From DATLNM01 sp035536775 (GTDB lineage: Bacteria; Actinomycetota; CADDZG01; WHSQ01), in assembly GCA_035536775.1 (NCBI GenBank), contig DATLNM010000019.1:50752-114751 (forward strand): a stretch of 64,000 bases of DNA, read 5' to 3'. Both the position numbers and the translations under genes were made by a program. Under the pieces are notes generated by a model. That model had not been told where the DNA came from, did not search any database, and was given only the letters and a program-made list of their open reading frames with translations. Of this stretch, positions 24,725 through 32,956 are shown one piece after another (position 1 is the stretch's first letter; each line of letters opens with the position of its first letter).

Positions 24725-25360
24725 ATGACCAAGGCCGATCTGCTGGCTAATGCGCTGGATGAGTTCCTGGCTGTATCTCCAGAGGTCGAGGCCGCGGCCG
24801 TTGTCAGCGCGGATGGCCTTCCGATCGCTTCGGCACTACCTCCCCACGTCGAGGAGGACCGTCTCGCAGCGATGAGCGCGGCGCTGCTCACGCTGGGCGA
24901 GCGTGCCGCCGAGGGCCTCGGTAAGGGTGAGCTCGCTCAGGTATTCGTCGAAGGCGACGTCGGTCACGTCATCTTGATGGCCGCGGGCGGCAATGCGGTC
25001 CTCGTCGCGGTGAGCTCCAAAGAGGCGAAGGTGGGGCTCGTGCTCTTCGAGATGCGCAAGACCGCGGCCCGGGTCGCATCCGTGATGTCTGGGGACGCCG
25101 AGGCCTCGAACACCGCCGGCGAGACCACATCGACGTTCGCGGCGCCCACGCCCCTAACGCCAGTCGCGCCTCTTCAGGAGGATGAGTCTTCGGCCGCCAC
25201 CCTCGGAGGGCCTGTACCGATGCTGGGCGGCCCGATCACCGGGGCGCCGTCAGAACCTCCACCTCCAACCAGCGCACCTGAGCCTGTCGCTCCGGTGAGG
25301 ACCCCCGAGCCGGCGCCCGCGGATGCGGAGAGCGGATCGTCGGTCTCGAGCTGGACCTAA
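24725..25360 (+). CDS. Roadblock/LC7 (MglB-like) domain protein with Pro-rich tail
   Basis: 211 residues. Residues ~1-120 form a Roadblock/LC7 domain (VSPEVEAAAVVSADGLPIAS, GDVGHVILMAAGGNAVLVAVSS). The remainder is a Pro/Thr/Ala-rich tail. MglB-type Roadblock proteins bind and regulate MglA-type small GTPases that set cell polarity and place type IV pili in Myxococcus and Thermus. Related Roadblock proteins occur in Streptomyces conservons. A small GTPase gene lies two genes downstream, so partnership is likely. Cytosolic; ATG follows a strong AAGGAGGA site. Confidence 0.85.
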   Translation: MTKADLLANALDEFLAVSPEVEAAAVVSADGLPIASALPPHVEEDRLAAMSAALLTLGERAAEGLGKGELAQVFVEGDVGHVILMAAGGNAVLVAVSSKEAKVGLVLFEMRKTAARVASVMSGDAEASNTAGETTSTFAAPTPLTPVAPLQEDESSAATLGGPVPMLGGPITGAPSEPPPPTSAPEPVAPVRTPEPAPADAESGSSVSSWT

Positions 25361-25397
25361 GACGCTAGTCCTGAAGTAGGGGACGCAGGAGACCGCG

Positions 25398-26702
25398 ATG
25401 CTCAGAGGAACCCTCGACGACTTCTCGCTGCCCGAGGTCTTCAGGCTCATGTCTTTGGCCAAGAAGACCGGACGGCTCAGCGTGAAACGTTCCGCGGGCG
25501 AAGGGCGCGTCTTCTTCCGGGAGGGCGAGGTCTATTACGCCGAGTCCTCACTGTCGAAGGAGCCCCTCGGTCAGAAACTGATCCGGGCTGGCGCGCTGTC
25601 CGAGAGCCAGCTTATGAAAGCGCTCGACGAGAACGCTCAGACCGGCCAGAGGGTCGGCGAGATCCTCGTGAAAGACGGGGTGGTCAGCACCGACCAGATC
25701 GAGGAGGCCCTCGCGCGCCAGGTCGAGGACTCGATCTTCGACCTCCTCCGTTGGGAGCTCGGGGAGTTCGCCTGGGAGCCCGCGATCGAGGTCGAGGTCG
25801 AGGTCCCGATCGCAGCCTCGATGGAGAACCTCATCATGGAGGCGTCGAGACGTCTCGACGAGCTCGAGGTCCTTCGGCGCAAGATCCCATCGGAGCTGAC
25901 GGTCCTGCGCATGGCGGCCACGCCGCCCGAGGGCGCCGTCGAGATCAACATCACCCCGGAGGAGTGGCGGATCCTCGTCCTGGTGGACGGCGTCCGGCGC
26001 GTCACCGACATCGCACGTATGACGGGCCTCGACGATTTCGGTGCGATGCGGGTTCTCTACGGCCTCGTGTCCGCGGGCCTGATCGAGGTTTCGCCGCATC
26101 AGCCCGAGGAAGAGCCTGCCTCGGTCGAGGCCCCGGCCCCCAAGCCCAAGGCGGTAGCGGCTCCGGAGCCTGAGCCAGAGCCGGTGGCGGTCGTCGAGCC
26201 GGAGCCCGAGCCGGAGCCGGTCGCGGCTGCCGAGCCGGAGCCCGAGCCGGAGCCCGAACCAGAGCCCGAACCAGAGCCCGAGCCCGAACCAGAGCCGGTT
26301 GCGGAAGAGGCTTTGATAGTCGGCGACCTTTCCGAAGAAGAGTTCCTCATGCCTGAAGAGCCCGCAGCAGCGGCTCCCGAGCCCGCAGCACCGCCTGCTC
26401 CTGCCGCCCCGGCGCCCGCGCCTAATGGCCCCGGCCCGGCGGAGCCAGCTGAGGTCGACCGGTCGGCGGTGGTGCGTGAGCTCGCCGGGCTGTTCAGCGA
26501 GGACGATCGTCCGCGGCGCCCCGTGGGCGTCCCGAACCCGCCCGCGAATGCCGCTCCCGCAGCCCCGGCGGCCGCCGCGGCGGCAGTTGCGCTCGGGGGG
26601 TCGGCAGAGGATCAGGCGGATAACCGGAAGAGGGTCGAAGATGATGATCAAATCACCAAAGGCCTGATCTCCAGGCTGATCGACGGAGTCAAGGGGCTCT
26701 AG
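25398..26702 (+). CDS. DUF4388 domain protein with Glu-Pro repeat region
   Basis: 434 residues. Residues ~1-110 are a DUF4388 domain (LRGTLDDFSLPEVFRLM, KTGRLSVKR, VFFREGEVYYAE). A winged-helix-like region follows to about 235 (ITPEEWRILVLVDGVRRVTDIAR). About residues 254-303 are almost pure Glu-Pro dipeptides, and the rest is Ala/Pro-rich to a short charged C-terminus (DQITKGLISRLIDGVKGL). DUF4388 proteins are signalling adaptors that often sit near MglA/MglB-like genes. Its exact job is unknown; its place between the Roadblock and GTPase genes suggests it belongs to the same switch. Confidence 0.8.
   Translation: MLRGTLDDFSLPEVFRLMSLAKKTGRLSVKRSAGEGRVFFREGEVYYAESSLSKEPLGQKLIRAGALSESQLMKALDENAQTGQRVGEILVKDGVVSTDQIEEALARQVEDSIFDLLRWELGEFAWEPAIEVEVEVPIAASMENLIMEASRRLDELEVLRRKIPSELTVLRMAATPPEGAVEINITPEEWRILVLVDGVRRVTDIARMTGLDDFGAMRVLYGLVSAGLIEVSPHQPEEEPASVEAPAPKPKAVAAPEPEPEPVAVVEPEPEPEPVAAAEPEPEPEPEPEPEPEPEPEPEPVAEEALIVGDLSEEEFLMPEEPAAAAPEPAAPPAPAAPAPAPNGPGPAEPAEVDRSAVVRELAGLFSEDDRPRRPVGVPNPPANAAPAAPAAAAAAVALGGSAEDQADNRKRVEDDDQITKGLISRLIDGVKGL
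26161..26303 (+). repeat. Glu-Pro coding short tandem repeats
   Basis: Degenerate 6-bp units (GAGCCN, GAACCA) and 12-bp units such as GAGCCCGAACCA repeat through the DUF4388 gene. They give a run of EP dipeptides interrupted by VAVV, VAAA and VAEE. The stiff, negatively charged linker length may vary between strains. Confidence 0.85.
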
Positions 26703-26734
26703 GCAGTGGTCACGAGCGTGCTGGGGGTAGAGCG

Positions 26735-27346
26735 ATGAGCCCGCGACCGGGGATCGTGAGGAAGCAGCGCGCCACGACTGGCATCGTTGCGCGCCCACTC
26801 AAGGTCGTCATCACAGGACCCTTCTCCGCCGGGAAGACGACCCTCATCAAGACGATCAGTGAGGTCTCGATCGTGGGGACCGAGCGTGATGTGACCGACG
26901 AGACCCGTTCGGTGAAGACCCGGACGACAGTGGCGATGGACTTCGGGCGCATCACCTTCGCCCAGGACCTCAGCCTGTTCCTCTTCGGCACGCCGGGTCA
27001 GCGGCGCTTCGAGGTTATGTGGGAGATCCTGTCCGAGGGGATGATCGGGTTCATCCTGCTCGTGCACGCGGGCGATCAGCGCTCGGTCGACGAGGCGTTC
27101 CACATCCTCACCACGTTTCGCGAATACGCAGACGTCCCTTACGTCATCGGGGTGACCCACCTCGACGAGACGAAGGAGCCGGTCGACAAGGTCATGGCGA
27201 ACATCCGCAAGACCCTGGAGCTCCCGGAAGAGATCAACCTCATCCCGTGCGACCCCCGGGAGAAAGAGGACGTCAAAGCCTTGATGCTCGAGATCCTCTT
27301 GGGGGTTCTGGACCGCCTCGACCGGATGCCGGCGGCGGCCGGCTAG
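26735..27346 (+). CDS. Small Ras-like GTPase (MglA/conservon CvnD type)
   Basis: 203 residues. P-loop GPFSAGKTT at about 29-37, a switch-I Thr region (DVTDETRSVKTRTTVAMDFG), G3 as LFGTPGQRRFEVMW, and G4 as THLDE in place of the usual NKxD. The G4 variation is also known in conservon GTPases. It is the probable partner of the Roadblock protein upstream and may direct where pili are assembled. The product appears cytosolic. GTP hydrolysis and polarity function are inference from the family. Confidence 0.87.
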   Translation: MSPRPGIVRKQRATTGIVARPLKVVITGPFSAGKTTLIKTISEVSIVGTERDVTDETRSVKTRTTVAMDFGRITFAQDLSLFLFGTPGQRRFEVMWEILSEGMIGFILLVHAGDQRSVDEAFHILTTFREYADVPYVIGVTHLDETKEPVDKVMANIRKTLELPEEINLIPCDPREKEDVKALMLEILLGVLDRLDRMPAAAG

Positions 27347-27350
27347 CTCG

Positions 27351-27923
27351 ATGTTCAGATGGCTCGGGCGTCTCTTCAAGCGCGGCGGCACCGCGGCGCC
27401 CCCGCAGGCGCCTGCCTCCGCCTACCCCCCAGCCCCTAGCGGCTCCGTTTACCCCCCTAGCGGCTCCGTTTACCCCCCAGCCCCTAGCGGCTCCGTCTAC
27501 CCACCGGCCGCGTGGCCGACGGCCCCTGCCCCCGTCGCGCCTACCTTTCCCACTGCGCCGCCGCCCGCCGCACCCTCATACGTTCCGGCCCCGCCCCAGA
27601 CCTTTCAACCCCCTCCTCAGCCCTACCAGCCAACTCCCGCAGCAGCCCCTCCCGCAGCAGCCCCTCCCGCCTACGTTGCACCGGCCCCCGTCGTAGCCGC
27701 ACCCGTCGAAGCGGCGCCACCGGCAGCGGTAGACCCCTCGGGCGCGCAGGAGCCGGTGCTCGTCGATCCGGTCGTCGCCCCCGCCGCAGAGTTGGGGACC
27801 GCGCCGCCCGGGACCCGCGTCCGAGTCATCCTCACCGACGGGAGCGAAGTGACGACCTCGGTCGACCCCGAGCTCACTCAGCGCATCGACTACGCGGCCA
27901 AGAACCTCCTCCCTCCGACTTGA
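27351..27923 (+). CDS. Pro/Ala-rich hypothetical protein of the pilus locus
   Basis: 190 residues, starting 4 bp after the GTPase stop. Begins MFRWLGRLFKRGG, a short amphipathic basic helix that could touch the membrane. Then come ~120 residues of Pro/Ala/Ser/Tyr repeats (SGSVYPP three times). The end is a small folded-looking segment (PPGTRVRVILTDGSEVTTSV) closing with IDYAAKNLLPP. No family recognised. The tight spacing suggests it works with the GTPase. The repeats could serve as a flexible tether, and YebC or EF-P, both encoded in the window, could be needed to translate the poly-Pro runs (inference). Confidence 0.65.
   Translation: MFRWLGRLFKRGGTAAPPQAPASAYPPAPSGSVYPPSGSVYPPAPSGSVYPPAAWPTAPAPVAPTFPTAPPPAAPSYVPAPPQTFQPPPQPYQPTPAAAPPAAAPPAYVAPAPVVAAPVEAAPPAAVDPSGAQEPVLVDPVVAPAAELGTAPPGTRVRVILTDGSEVTTSVDPELTQRIDYAAKNLLPPT
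27436..27496 (+). repeat. In-frame tandem repeats coding SGSVYPP
   Basis: CTAGCGGCTCCGT occurs at 27436-27448, 27457-27469 and 27484-27496, spaced 21 and 27 bp. A second small repeat (CCCGCAGCAGCCCCT, twice) follows near 27638-27667. All units keep the reading frame. Confidence 0.85.
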
Positions 27924-27982
27924 TCTGCAAGCGACGCCCCACTAGCTAGCCGTGTGCCCTGTGGGGGGCTACAGTCGGAGGG
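27911..27982 (+). promoter_or_regulatory. Large inverted repeat between the Pro-rich gene and pilB
   Basis: CCCTCCGACT (27911-27920) pairs perfectly with AGTCGGAGGG (27973-27982). A second helix, CCCCAC (27937-27942) with GTGGGG (27961-27966), nests inside. The outer stem begins in the last codons of the upstream gene and spans its stop codon. No U-tract follows, so it could be an attenuator, an mRNA stability element or an RNA-binding site. The remaining gap to pilB (27983-28058) shows nothing else recognisable. Confidence 0.55.
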
Positions 27983-28058
27983 GTACGAGCCGATAAATCA
28001 CTCACGAGGAACTTCTCGGCGGGTTGTCGCCTGGGCGGGACACGGTTTGAGGGAGTAG

Positions 28059-29759
28059 GTGAGGGTGGCACAAGCAGCCAAATCCTTAGGTCAGCTCGAT
28101 GAGCTCCTTCGGGCGCGCGGGCTGATCACCGAGGATCAGCTCGAAGACGCCCGTAACCAGGCGATCCAGCGCGGCCGTTCGCTGGGCCGGATCCTCATCG
28201 AGATGGGCCACGTCAACGAGGCTACGCTCGTCTCGATCCTCGCCGAGCAGCTCGGTCTCGAGTTCGTGGACCTCGACGAGGCCACCATCGATTCGTCGGC
28301 CGTTGCCCTCGTGCCCGAGATGACCGCTCGACGCCACAACTGCATCCCGATCGGATTCGACGAGAACCGCCTCGTGGTGGCGATGGCGGACCCAGCTAAC
28401 GTCGTGGCGGTCGACGACATCCGTGCGATGACGAAACGCGACGTCAAGACCGTCGTCGCGACCAAGGTCAATGTCCTCAACGCGATCAACCGCCATTACC
28501 GGCTCGATCGCGCCGCAGAGTCCCTCGCAGAAGAAGCCGCGGAGCAGGCCGGGGTCGAAGAGGACCTGGATAAAGCGCTCGAGACCGCGGGTGCAGAGGA
28601 CGCGCCGATCATCAAGCTCGTCAACCTGCTCATCACTCAAGCCGTACAAGACCGAGCGTCGGACATCCACATCGAACCGGACGAGAAGACGATGCGCGTT
28701 CGCTACCGAATCGACGGCGTGCTCCACGAGGTGATGAGCCCTCCGAAGTCCGTGCAGTCCGGGATGACGAGCCGTCTGAAGATCATGGCCGACGTCAACA
28801 TCGCCGAGCGCCGTATACCGCAGGACGGCCGCATCGGTCTCATCGTGGGTGGCAAGCAGATCGACATCCGTCTCGCGACACTGCCCACGGTTCATGGCGA
28901 GAAGATCGTCATGCGTCTCTTGGACAAGTCGAGCGTCATGCTCAACCTCGCCGACCTCGGATTCTCACCGGGCAACTTCAAGCGCTACGAGGAGTCCTAC
29001 AAAAAGCCTTACGGCGCGATCCTCGTGACCGGACCAACGGGGTCCGGGAAGTCGACCACCCTGTACGGGACGCTCAACGTCCTGAACGAGGTCGACCGCA
29101 ACATCATCACGGTCGAGGACCCCGTCGAGTACCGACTCAAGGGGATCAACCAGGTACAGACGAACGTCAAGGCCGGCCTCACATTCGCCGCCGCGCTGCG
29201 GTCGATACTGCGTTGTGACCCCGACATCGTCCTCATCGGTGAGGTGCGCGACAAGGAAACCGCGCAGATCGCGATCGAGGCGGCGCTAACCGGACACCTC
29301 GTTCTGACCACCCTTCACACCAACGACGCGCCGTCGGCTGTCACGCGTCTCACGGAGATGGGTATCGAGCCGTTCCTCGTGTCGTCTTCTATCGACTGCG
29401 TCCTGGCTCAGAGGCTCGCGAGGAAGCTATGCGATAAGTGCAAAGAGCCGTATGCGCCGACGGTCGAGGAGCTTGAGAGAGCGCGCTACCCCTACAACCC
29501 CGACGAGGAGCTTCCGAAGCTCTTCCGCGCGGTCGGTTGCACCGCGTGCAGCAAGACTGGCTACAAGGGCCGCATGGCCGTGCACGAGATCCTCACGATG
29601 TCAGAGGAGATCGAACGCATGATCATCGAGATCGCGTCGGCCGAAGACATCGGACGCGTCGCGCGTGAGCAAGGCATGACGACGCTCCGCGACGACGGCA
29701 TGTACAAGGTCGGATTGGGCCTGACCTCTATCGAAGAGATCTTCCGAGTCATCGTTTAG
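28059..29759 (+). CDS. pilB: Type IV pilus assembly ATPase PilB (GspE family) with MshEN domain
   Basis: 566 residues from GTG at 28059; GTG at 28065 is equally possible. The N-terminal MshEN-type domain (to about 150) contains SLGRILIEMGHVNEATLVSI, close to the c-di-GMP-binding pattern of MshE. The ATPase domain has Walker A (GPTGSGKSTT, about 325-333), the Asp box ITVEDPVEYRL, Walker B ILRCDPDIVLIGEVRD, the His box TTLHTNDAPSA, and a four-cysteine zinc site (CDKC near 458, CTAC near 495). This hexameric motor powers pilus extension at the inner face of the membrane. Confidence 0.95.
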   Translation: MRVAQAAKSLGQLDELLRARGLITEDQLEDARNQAIQRGRSLGRILIEMGHVNEATLVSILAEQLGLEFVDLDEATIDSSAVALVPEMTARRHNCIPIGFDENRLVVAMADPANVVAVDDIRAMTKRDVKTVVATKVNVLNAINRHYRLDRAAESLAEEAAEQAGVEEDLDKALETAGAEDAPIIKLVNLLITQAVQDRASDIHIEPDEKTMRVRYRIDGVLHEVMSPPKSVQSGMTSRLKIMADVNIAERRIPQDGRIGLIVGGKQIDIRLATLPTVHGEKIVMRLLDKSSVMLNLADLGFSPGNFKRYEESYKKPYGAILVTGPTGSGKSTTLYGTLNVLNEVDRNIITVEDPVEYRLKGINQVQTNVKAGLTFAAALRSILRCDPDIVLIGEVRDKETAQIAIEAALTGHLVLTTLHTNDAPSAVTRLTEMGIEPFLVSSSIDCVLAQRLARKLCDKCKEPYAPTVEELERARYPYNPDEELPKLFRAVGCTACSKTGYKGRMAVHEILTMSEEIERMIIEIASAEDIGRVAREQGMTTLRDDGMYKVGLGLTSIEEIFRVIV

Positions 29760-29781
29760 GCACAAGTACAAGGAGACAGAG

Positions 29782-31557
29782 ATGGCGCAAGTGCAAAGGC
29801 AACTGAGAGACGTGCTGCTCGAGGAGCGTCTCGTGTCTCCTGAGGACCTCACCGCGGCGGAGCAGGAGGAGACGACCACTGGCAAGTCCGCGTGGAAGAC
29901 CTTGCTCGAGCGCGGGATCGTCAACGAGCACGATCTCGTGCGAGCGAGGGCGCTGCAGGTCGGCCTCGAGTTCATCGACTTCAGGCTCGTTGCGCCGAAC
30001 CCTGCCGCCGTTCCGCTCATCCCCGAGGACGTCGCTCGGCGCCAGCAGCTGGTGCCGGTCGATCTGCGCGGAGATGTGCTCATCGTGGCGATGGCCGAGC
30101 CCGGAAATCACCTAGCTCTCGAAGAGGCCGCGCGCGTTTCCGGCCGGCAGGTCATGCCGGCCGCCGCCTACCGCCCCGACCTGCTTGCGGCCCTGGACCG
30201 GACCTATCCGGGCGGCGCTCCTGCGGCTCCCGGCAATGGAGGGCCCGCCGCACCAGCCGCCATCGCCGCCGCCTTGACCGAGGTCGCTCCACAGGGCCCG
30301 GCAGCCCCTCAGGGACCACCCGCGGGTATGGGTGCTCCAGCCCCTGCCCCCCATACCCAGGCGCCGTCCGTGGGTAGCTTCGGGGCGGCTGAGATGTCGG
30401 CCTCGCCCGGTGTCGGGATGCCGATGGTCGAAGCGTCGGGTTCCCTCCAAGGACCGGTGATCGAGGAGATCAACGAGGGGGAGGAAGAAAGAGAGCCGAA
30501 CCTGGCCGAGTTCCTCATGGCAGTGGTCGACGGCGCGGGTTCCGACCTCCACCTCACCGCGGGCCTGCCGCCGATGATCCGTGTCCACGGTGACCTCGAG
30601 CGGCTCAAGGGTTACCGCATTCTCCAGCCTCAGGACCTGCAGCAGCTGATCTACTCGATGCTCACCCAGAAACAGCGTGAGAAGTTCGAGGAAGCCCTCG
30701 AGCTCGACATCTCGTACCAGCTCCCGGGCAAGGCCCGCTTCCGTGTCAACGTCTTCCAGCAGCGCGACGCGATGGGCTCAGTGATGAGGATCATCCCGTT
30801 CGAGATCAAGGACCTCGAGACCCTGGGGCTGCCGCCGAGCGTCAAGGAGTTCACTCGTCTGCGGCGCGGGCTCGTGCTCGTGACCGGCATCACCGGTTCG
30901 GGTAAGTCGACGACTCTCGCCGGCATGATCGACATGATCAACGATTCGCGCGCCGAGCACATCATGACCGTCGAGGACCCGATCGAGTTCCTCCACAAGC
31001 ACAAGAAGTCGGTGATCAACCAGCGCGAGGTCGGGGCGGACACGCACGGCTTCGCTGTCGCGCTGAAGCACGTCCTTCGTCAGGACCCCGACATCATCCT
31101 CGTCGGTGAGATGAGAGACCTCGAGACGATCTCGTCCGCACTGACGGCAGCTGAAACGGGTCACCTTGTGTTCGGAACGCTTCACACGCAGGACGCCCCG
31201 CAGTCTGTCGACCGTGTCATCGACGTGTTCCCCCCACATCAGCAGCAGCAGATCCGCATCCAGCTCGCCGGCACCCTCGCGGGCGTCGTGTCACAGCAGC
31301 TCGTGCCCACGCCCGACGGCAAGGGCCGAGTGGTCGCGGCCGAGGTGCTCGTGGTCACGCCGGCGGTCAAGAACCTCATCCGTGAGGGCAAGACGCACCA
31401 GATCTACACGTCGATGCAGGCCGGTGGGAAGTTCGGGATGCAGGTCATGGACCAGCACCTCGCAGAGCTCGTCAAGATGGGCAAGTGCACGTACGAGATG
31501 GCCCTTGAACGCTCGCACCACATCGAGGAGTTCAATCGTCTTGCGGGGAAGGGATAG
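29782..31557 (+). CDS. pilT: PilT-type pilus retraction ATPase fused to an N-terminal MshEN domain
   Basis: 591 residues; classical PilT is about 350. Residues ~1-140 resemble the MshEN domain of the adjacent PilB (LEERLVSPEDLTAAEQ, LLERGIVNEHDLVRARALQVGLEF). An Ala/Pro/Gly-rich linker (about 145-230) follows, then a complete PilT ATPase: MAVVDGAGSDLHLTAG, Walker A GITGSGKSTT, MTVEDPIEFLH, RQDPDIILVGEMRD, FGTLHTQDA and the PilT signature AVKNLIREGKTHQ. There is no zinc-cysteine site, which agrees with PilT rather than PilB. It probably drives retraction, with c-di-GMP input possible through MshEN (inference). An AAGGAGA ribosome binding site precedes the ATG. Confidence 0.9.
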   Translation: MAQVQRQLRDVLLEERLVSPEDLTAAEQEETTTGKSAWKTLLERGIVNEHDLVRARALQVGLEFIDFRLVAPNPAAVPLIPEDVARRQQLVPVDLRGDVLIVAMAEPGNHLALEEAARVSGRQVMPAAAYRPDLLAALDRTYPGGAPAAPGNGGPAAPAAIAAALTEVAPQGPAAPQGPPAGMGAPAPAPHTQAPSVGSFGAAEMSASPGVGMPMVEASGSLQGPVIEEINEGEEEREPNLAEFLMAVVDGAGSDLHLTAGLPPMIRVHGDLERLKGYRILQPQDLQQLIYSMLTQKQREKFEEALELDISYQLPGKARFRVNVFQQRDAMGSVMRIIPFEIKDLETLGLPPSVKEFTRLRRGLVLVTGITGSGKSTTLAGMIDMINDSRAEHIMTVEDPIEFLHKHKKSVINQREVGADTHGFAVALKHVLRQDPDIILVGEMRDLETISSALTAAETGHLVFGTLHTQDAPQSVDRVIDVFPPHQQQQIRIQLAGTLAGVVSQQLVPTPDGKGRVVAAEVLVVTPAVKNLIREGKTHQIYTSMQAGGKFGMQVMDQHLAELVKMGKCTYEMALERSHHIEEFNRLAGKG

Positions 31558-31560
31558 ATC

Positions 31561-32778
31561 ATGGCGGATTCCTATGCTTATCGCGTAAGGACGAAAGAGG
31601 GGCGGGTCGTCGAAGGCAAGATGGAAGCCGACGGCGCGGGCGCCGTTGCAACGCGGCTCCGCTCGCAAGGCTTCATCCCGCTCCAGATCAACAAAGAGCG
31701 CAAGGTTTCGTCGAAGACCGAGATCCATATCCTGCCCGAGAAGGTCAAGCTCAAGGACCTCGCGGTGTTCTCGCGTCAGTTCGCGACGATGATCAACTCA
31801 GGACTCTCGTTGCTGCGGGCGCTCAACATCCTCTCGGAGCAGACCGAGAACAACCTCCTTGCCTCGACGATTGGCGATCTGCGCGAGGACGTGGAGCGTG
31901 GTTCGAGCCTGTCGGCCGCGATGTCGAAGCACCCCAAGGTATTCAGCAACCTCTTCGTCGCGATGGTGCGCGCCGGTGAGACCGGTGGTCAGCTCGATAC
32001 GGTGCTGCTCAAGGTCGCGGATAACTTCGAGGCGGATCACAAACTGCGTCAGACGATCAAGTCGGCGATGACGTACCCCGTCGTCGTGGCGGGCATCGCA
32101 GGACTCCTCGTCACGATCATGTTGCTGTTCGTCGTCCCGACGTTCGCGGGGATGTTCGACAGCCTCGGTGGGACACTGCCCCTCCCGACGCAGATCCTGT
32201 TGACTGTGAGTCAGAAGGCCAAGATCCTCGTACCGCTGTTCATCGTGTTCGCGATCATCGGACGGATCGTCTACAAGAGGGCCCGCGCCGCCAGCGCGGA
32301 CGCGCGACTCACGACCGACAAGGTGAAGCTGCGCATCCCCGTGTTCGGGGATCTCTTCCAGAAGATCGCGGTATCGCGCTTCACGCGCACGCTCGCGCTC
32401 CTGCTGCGCTCGGGTGTTCCGGTCCTCCAGGCGCTCGACATCGTCGCGGAGTCGACCGGCAACGAGGTCCTCGCCCGCGCCGCGATGGCGGTCAAGGAGA
32501 GCGTGCGTTCCGGTGAGAGCATCGCCGGCCCGCTCGAGGAACATGGGATCTTCCCCCCGATGGTCGTCCAGATGATCTCGGTCGGAGAGGACACGGGAGC
32601 GCTCGACGCGATGCTCGACAAGATCGCCGACTTCTACGACCAAGAGGTCCAATCCACCACCGAGGCACTGACTTCGTTGATCGAGCCGATCATGATCGCG
32701 GTGCTCGGAGGCATCGTCGGAGGGATGGTCATCGCGCTCTATATGCCGATGTTCAAGATCTTCGACCTCATCGAGTAG
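31561..32778 (+). CDS. pilC: Type IV pilus inner-membrane platform protein PilC (GspF family)
   Basis: 405 residues, typical length. Two GspF domains are visible: the first around FSRQFATMINSGLSLLRAL to the membrane helix AGLLVTIMLLFVVPTFAGMF, the second around RFTRTLALLLRSGVPVLQAL to the C-terminal helix AVLGGIVGGMVIALYMPMF. PilC couples the PilB and PilT motors to pilin addition and removal. It starts 3 bp after pilT. Confidence 0.95.
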   Translation: MADSYAYRVRTKEGRVVEGKMEADGAGAVATRLRSQGFIPLQINKERKVSSKTEIHILPEKVKLKDLAVFSRQFATMINSGLSLLRALNILSEQTENNLLASTIGDLREDVERGSSLSAAMSKHPKVFSNLFVAMVRAGETGGQLDTVLLKVADNFEADHKLRQTIKSAMTYPVVVAGIAGLLVTIMLLFVVPTFAGMFDSLGGTLPLPTQILLTVSQKAKILVPLFIVFAIIGRIVYKRARAASADARLTTDKVKLRIPVFGDLFQKIAVSRFTRTLALLLRSGVPVLQALDIVAESTGNEVLARAAMAVKESVRSGESIAGPLEEHGIFPPMVVQMISVGEDTGALDAMLDKIADFYDQEVQSTTEALTSLIEPIMIAVLGGIVGGMVIALYMPMFKIFDLIE

Positions 32779-32848
32779 CCGGGTATCACAGGCGGCGTTT
32801 CTACGGAATCCATACGCTGCAGACCTGTTTCCCGCGTATCCCTGTGTC

Positions 32849-32938
32849 TAAGATGCGGCTGAGCCCAGTTGCCTGAGGTTCTGGGGCTGAAAGATCTTGC
32901 CTGGGTTGTCTATGACCCCTGAGGGTGGCTCGCAGGGG
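32849..32938 (+). promoter_or_regulatory. Candidate promoter and structured leader of the pilin gene
   Basis: TAAGAT (32849-32854) fits a -10; no clear -35 is seen. The following ~95-nt leader can form AGCCCAG (32862-32868) with CTGGGGCT (32881-32888, one bulge), and CCCCTG (32916-32921) with CAGGGG (32933-32938). The second hairpin ends 3 bases before the AAAGGAGGG ribosome binding site, so folding may affect pilin translation. Confidence 0.45.
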
Positions 32939-32956
32939 CGGAAAGGAGGGCTCTGG

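Noticed and set aside
26161..26303. CRISPR-like or mobile repeat
   Set aside because: Units are 6-12 bp, lack spacers and keep the reading frame of the DUF4388 protein.
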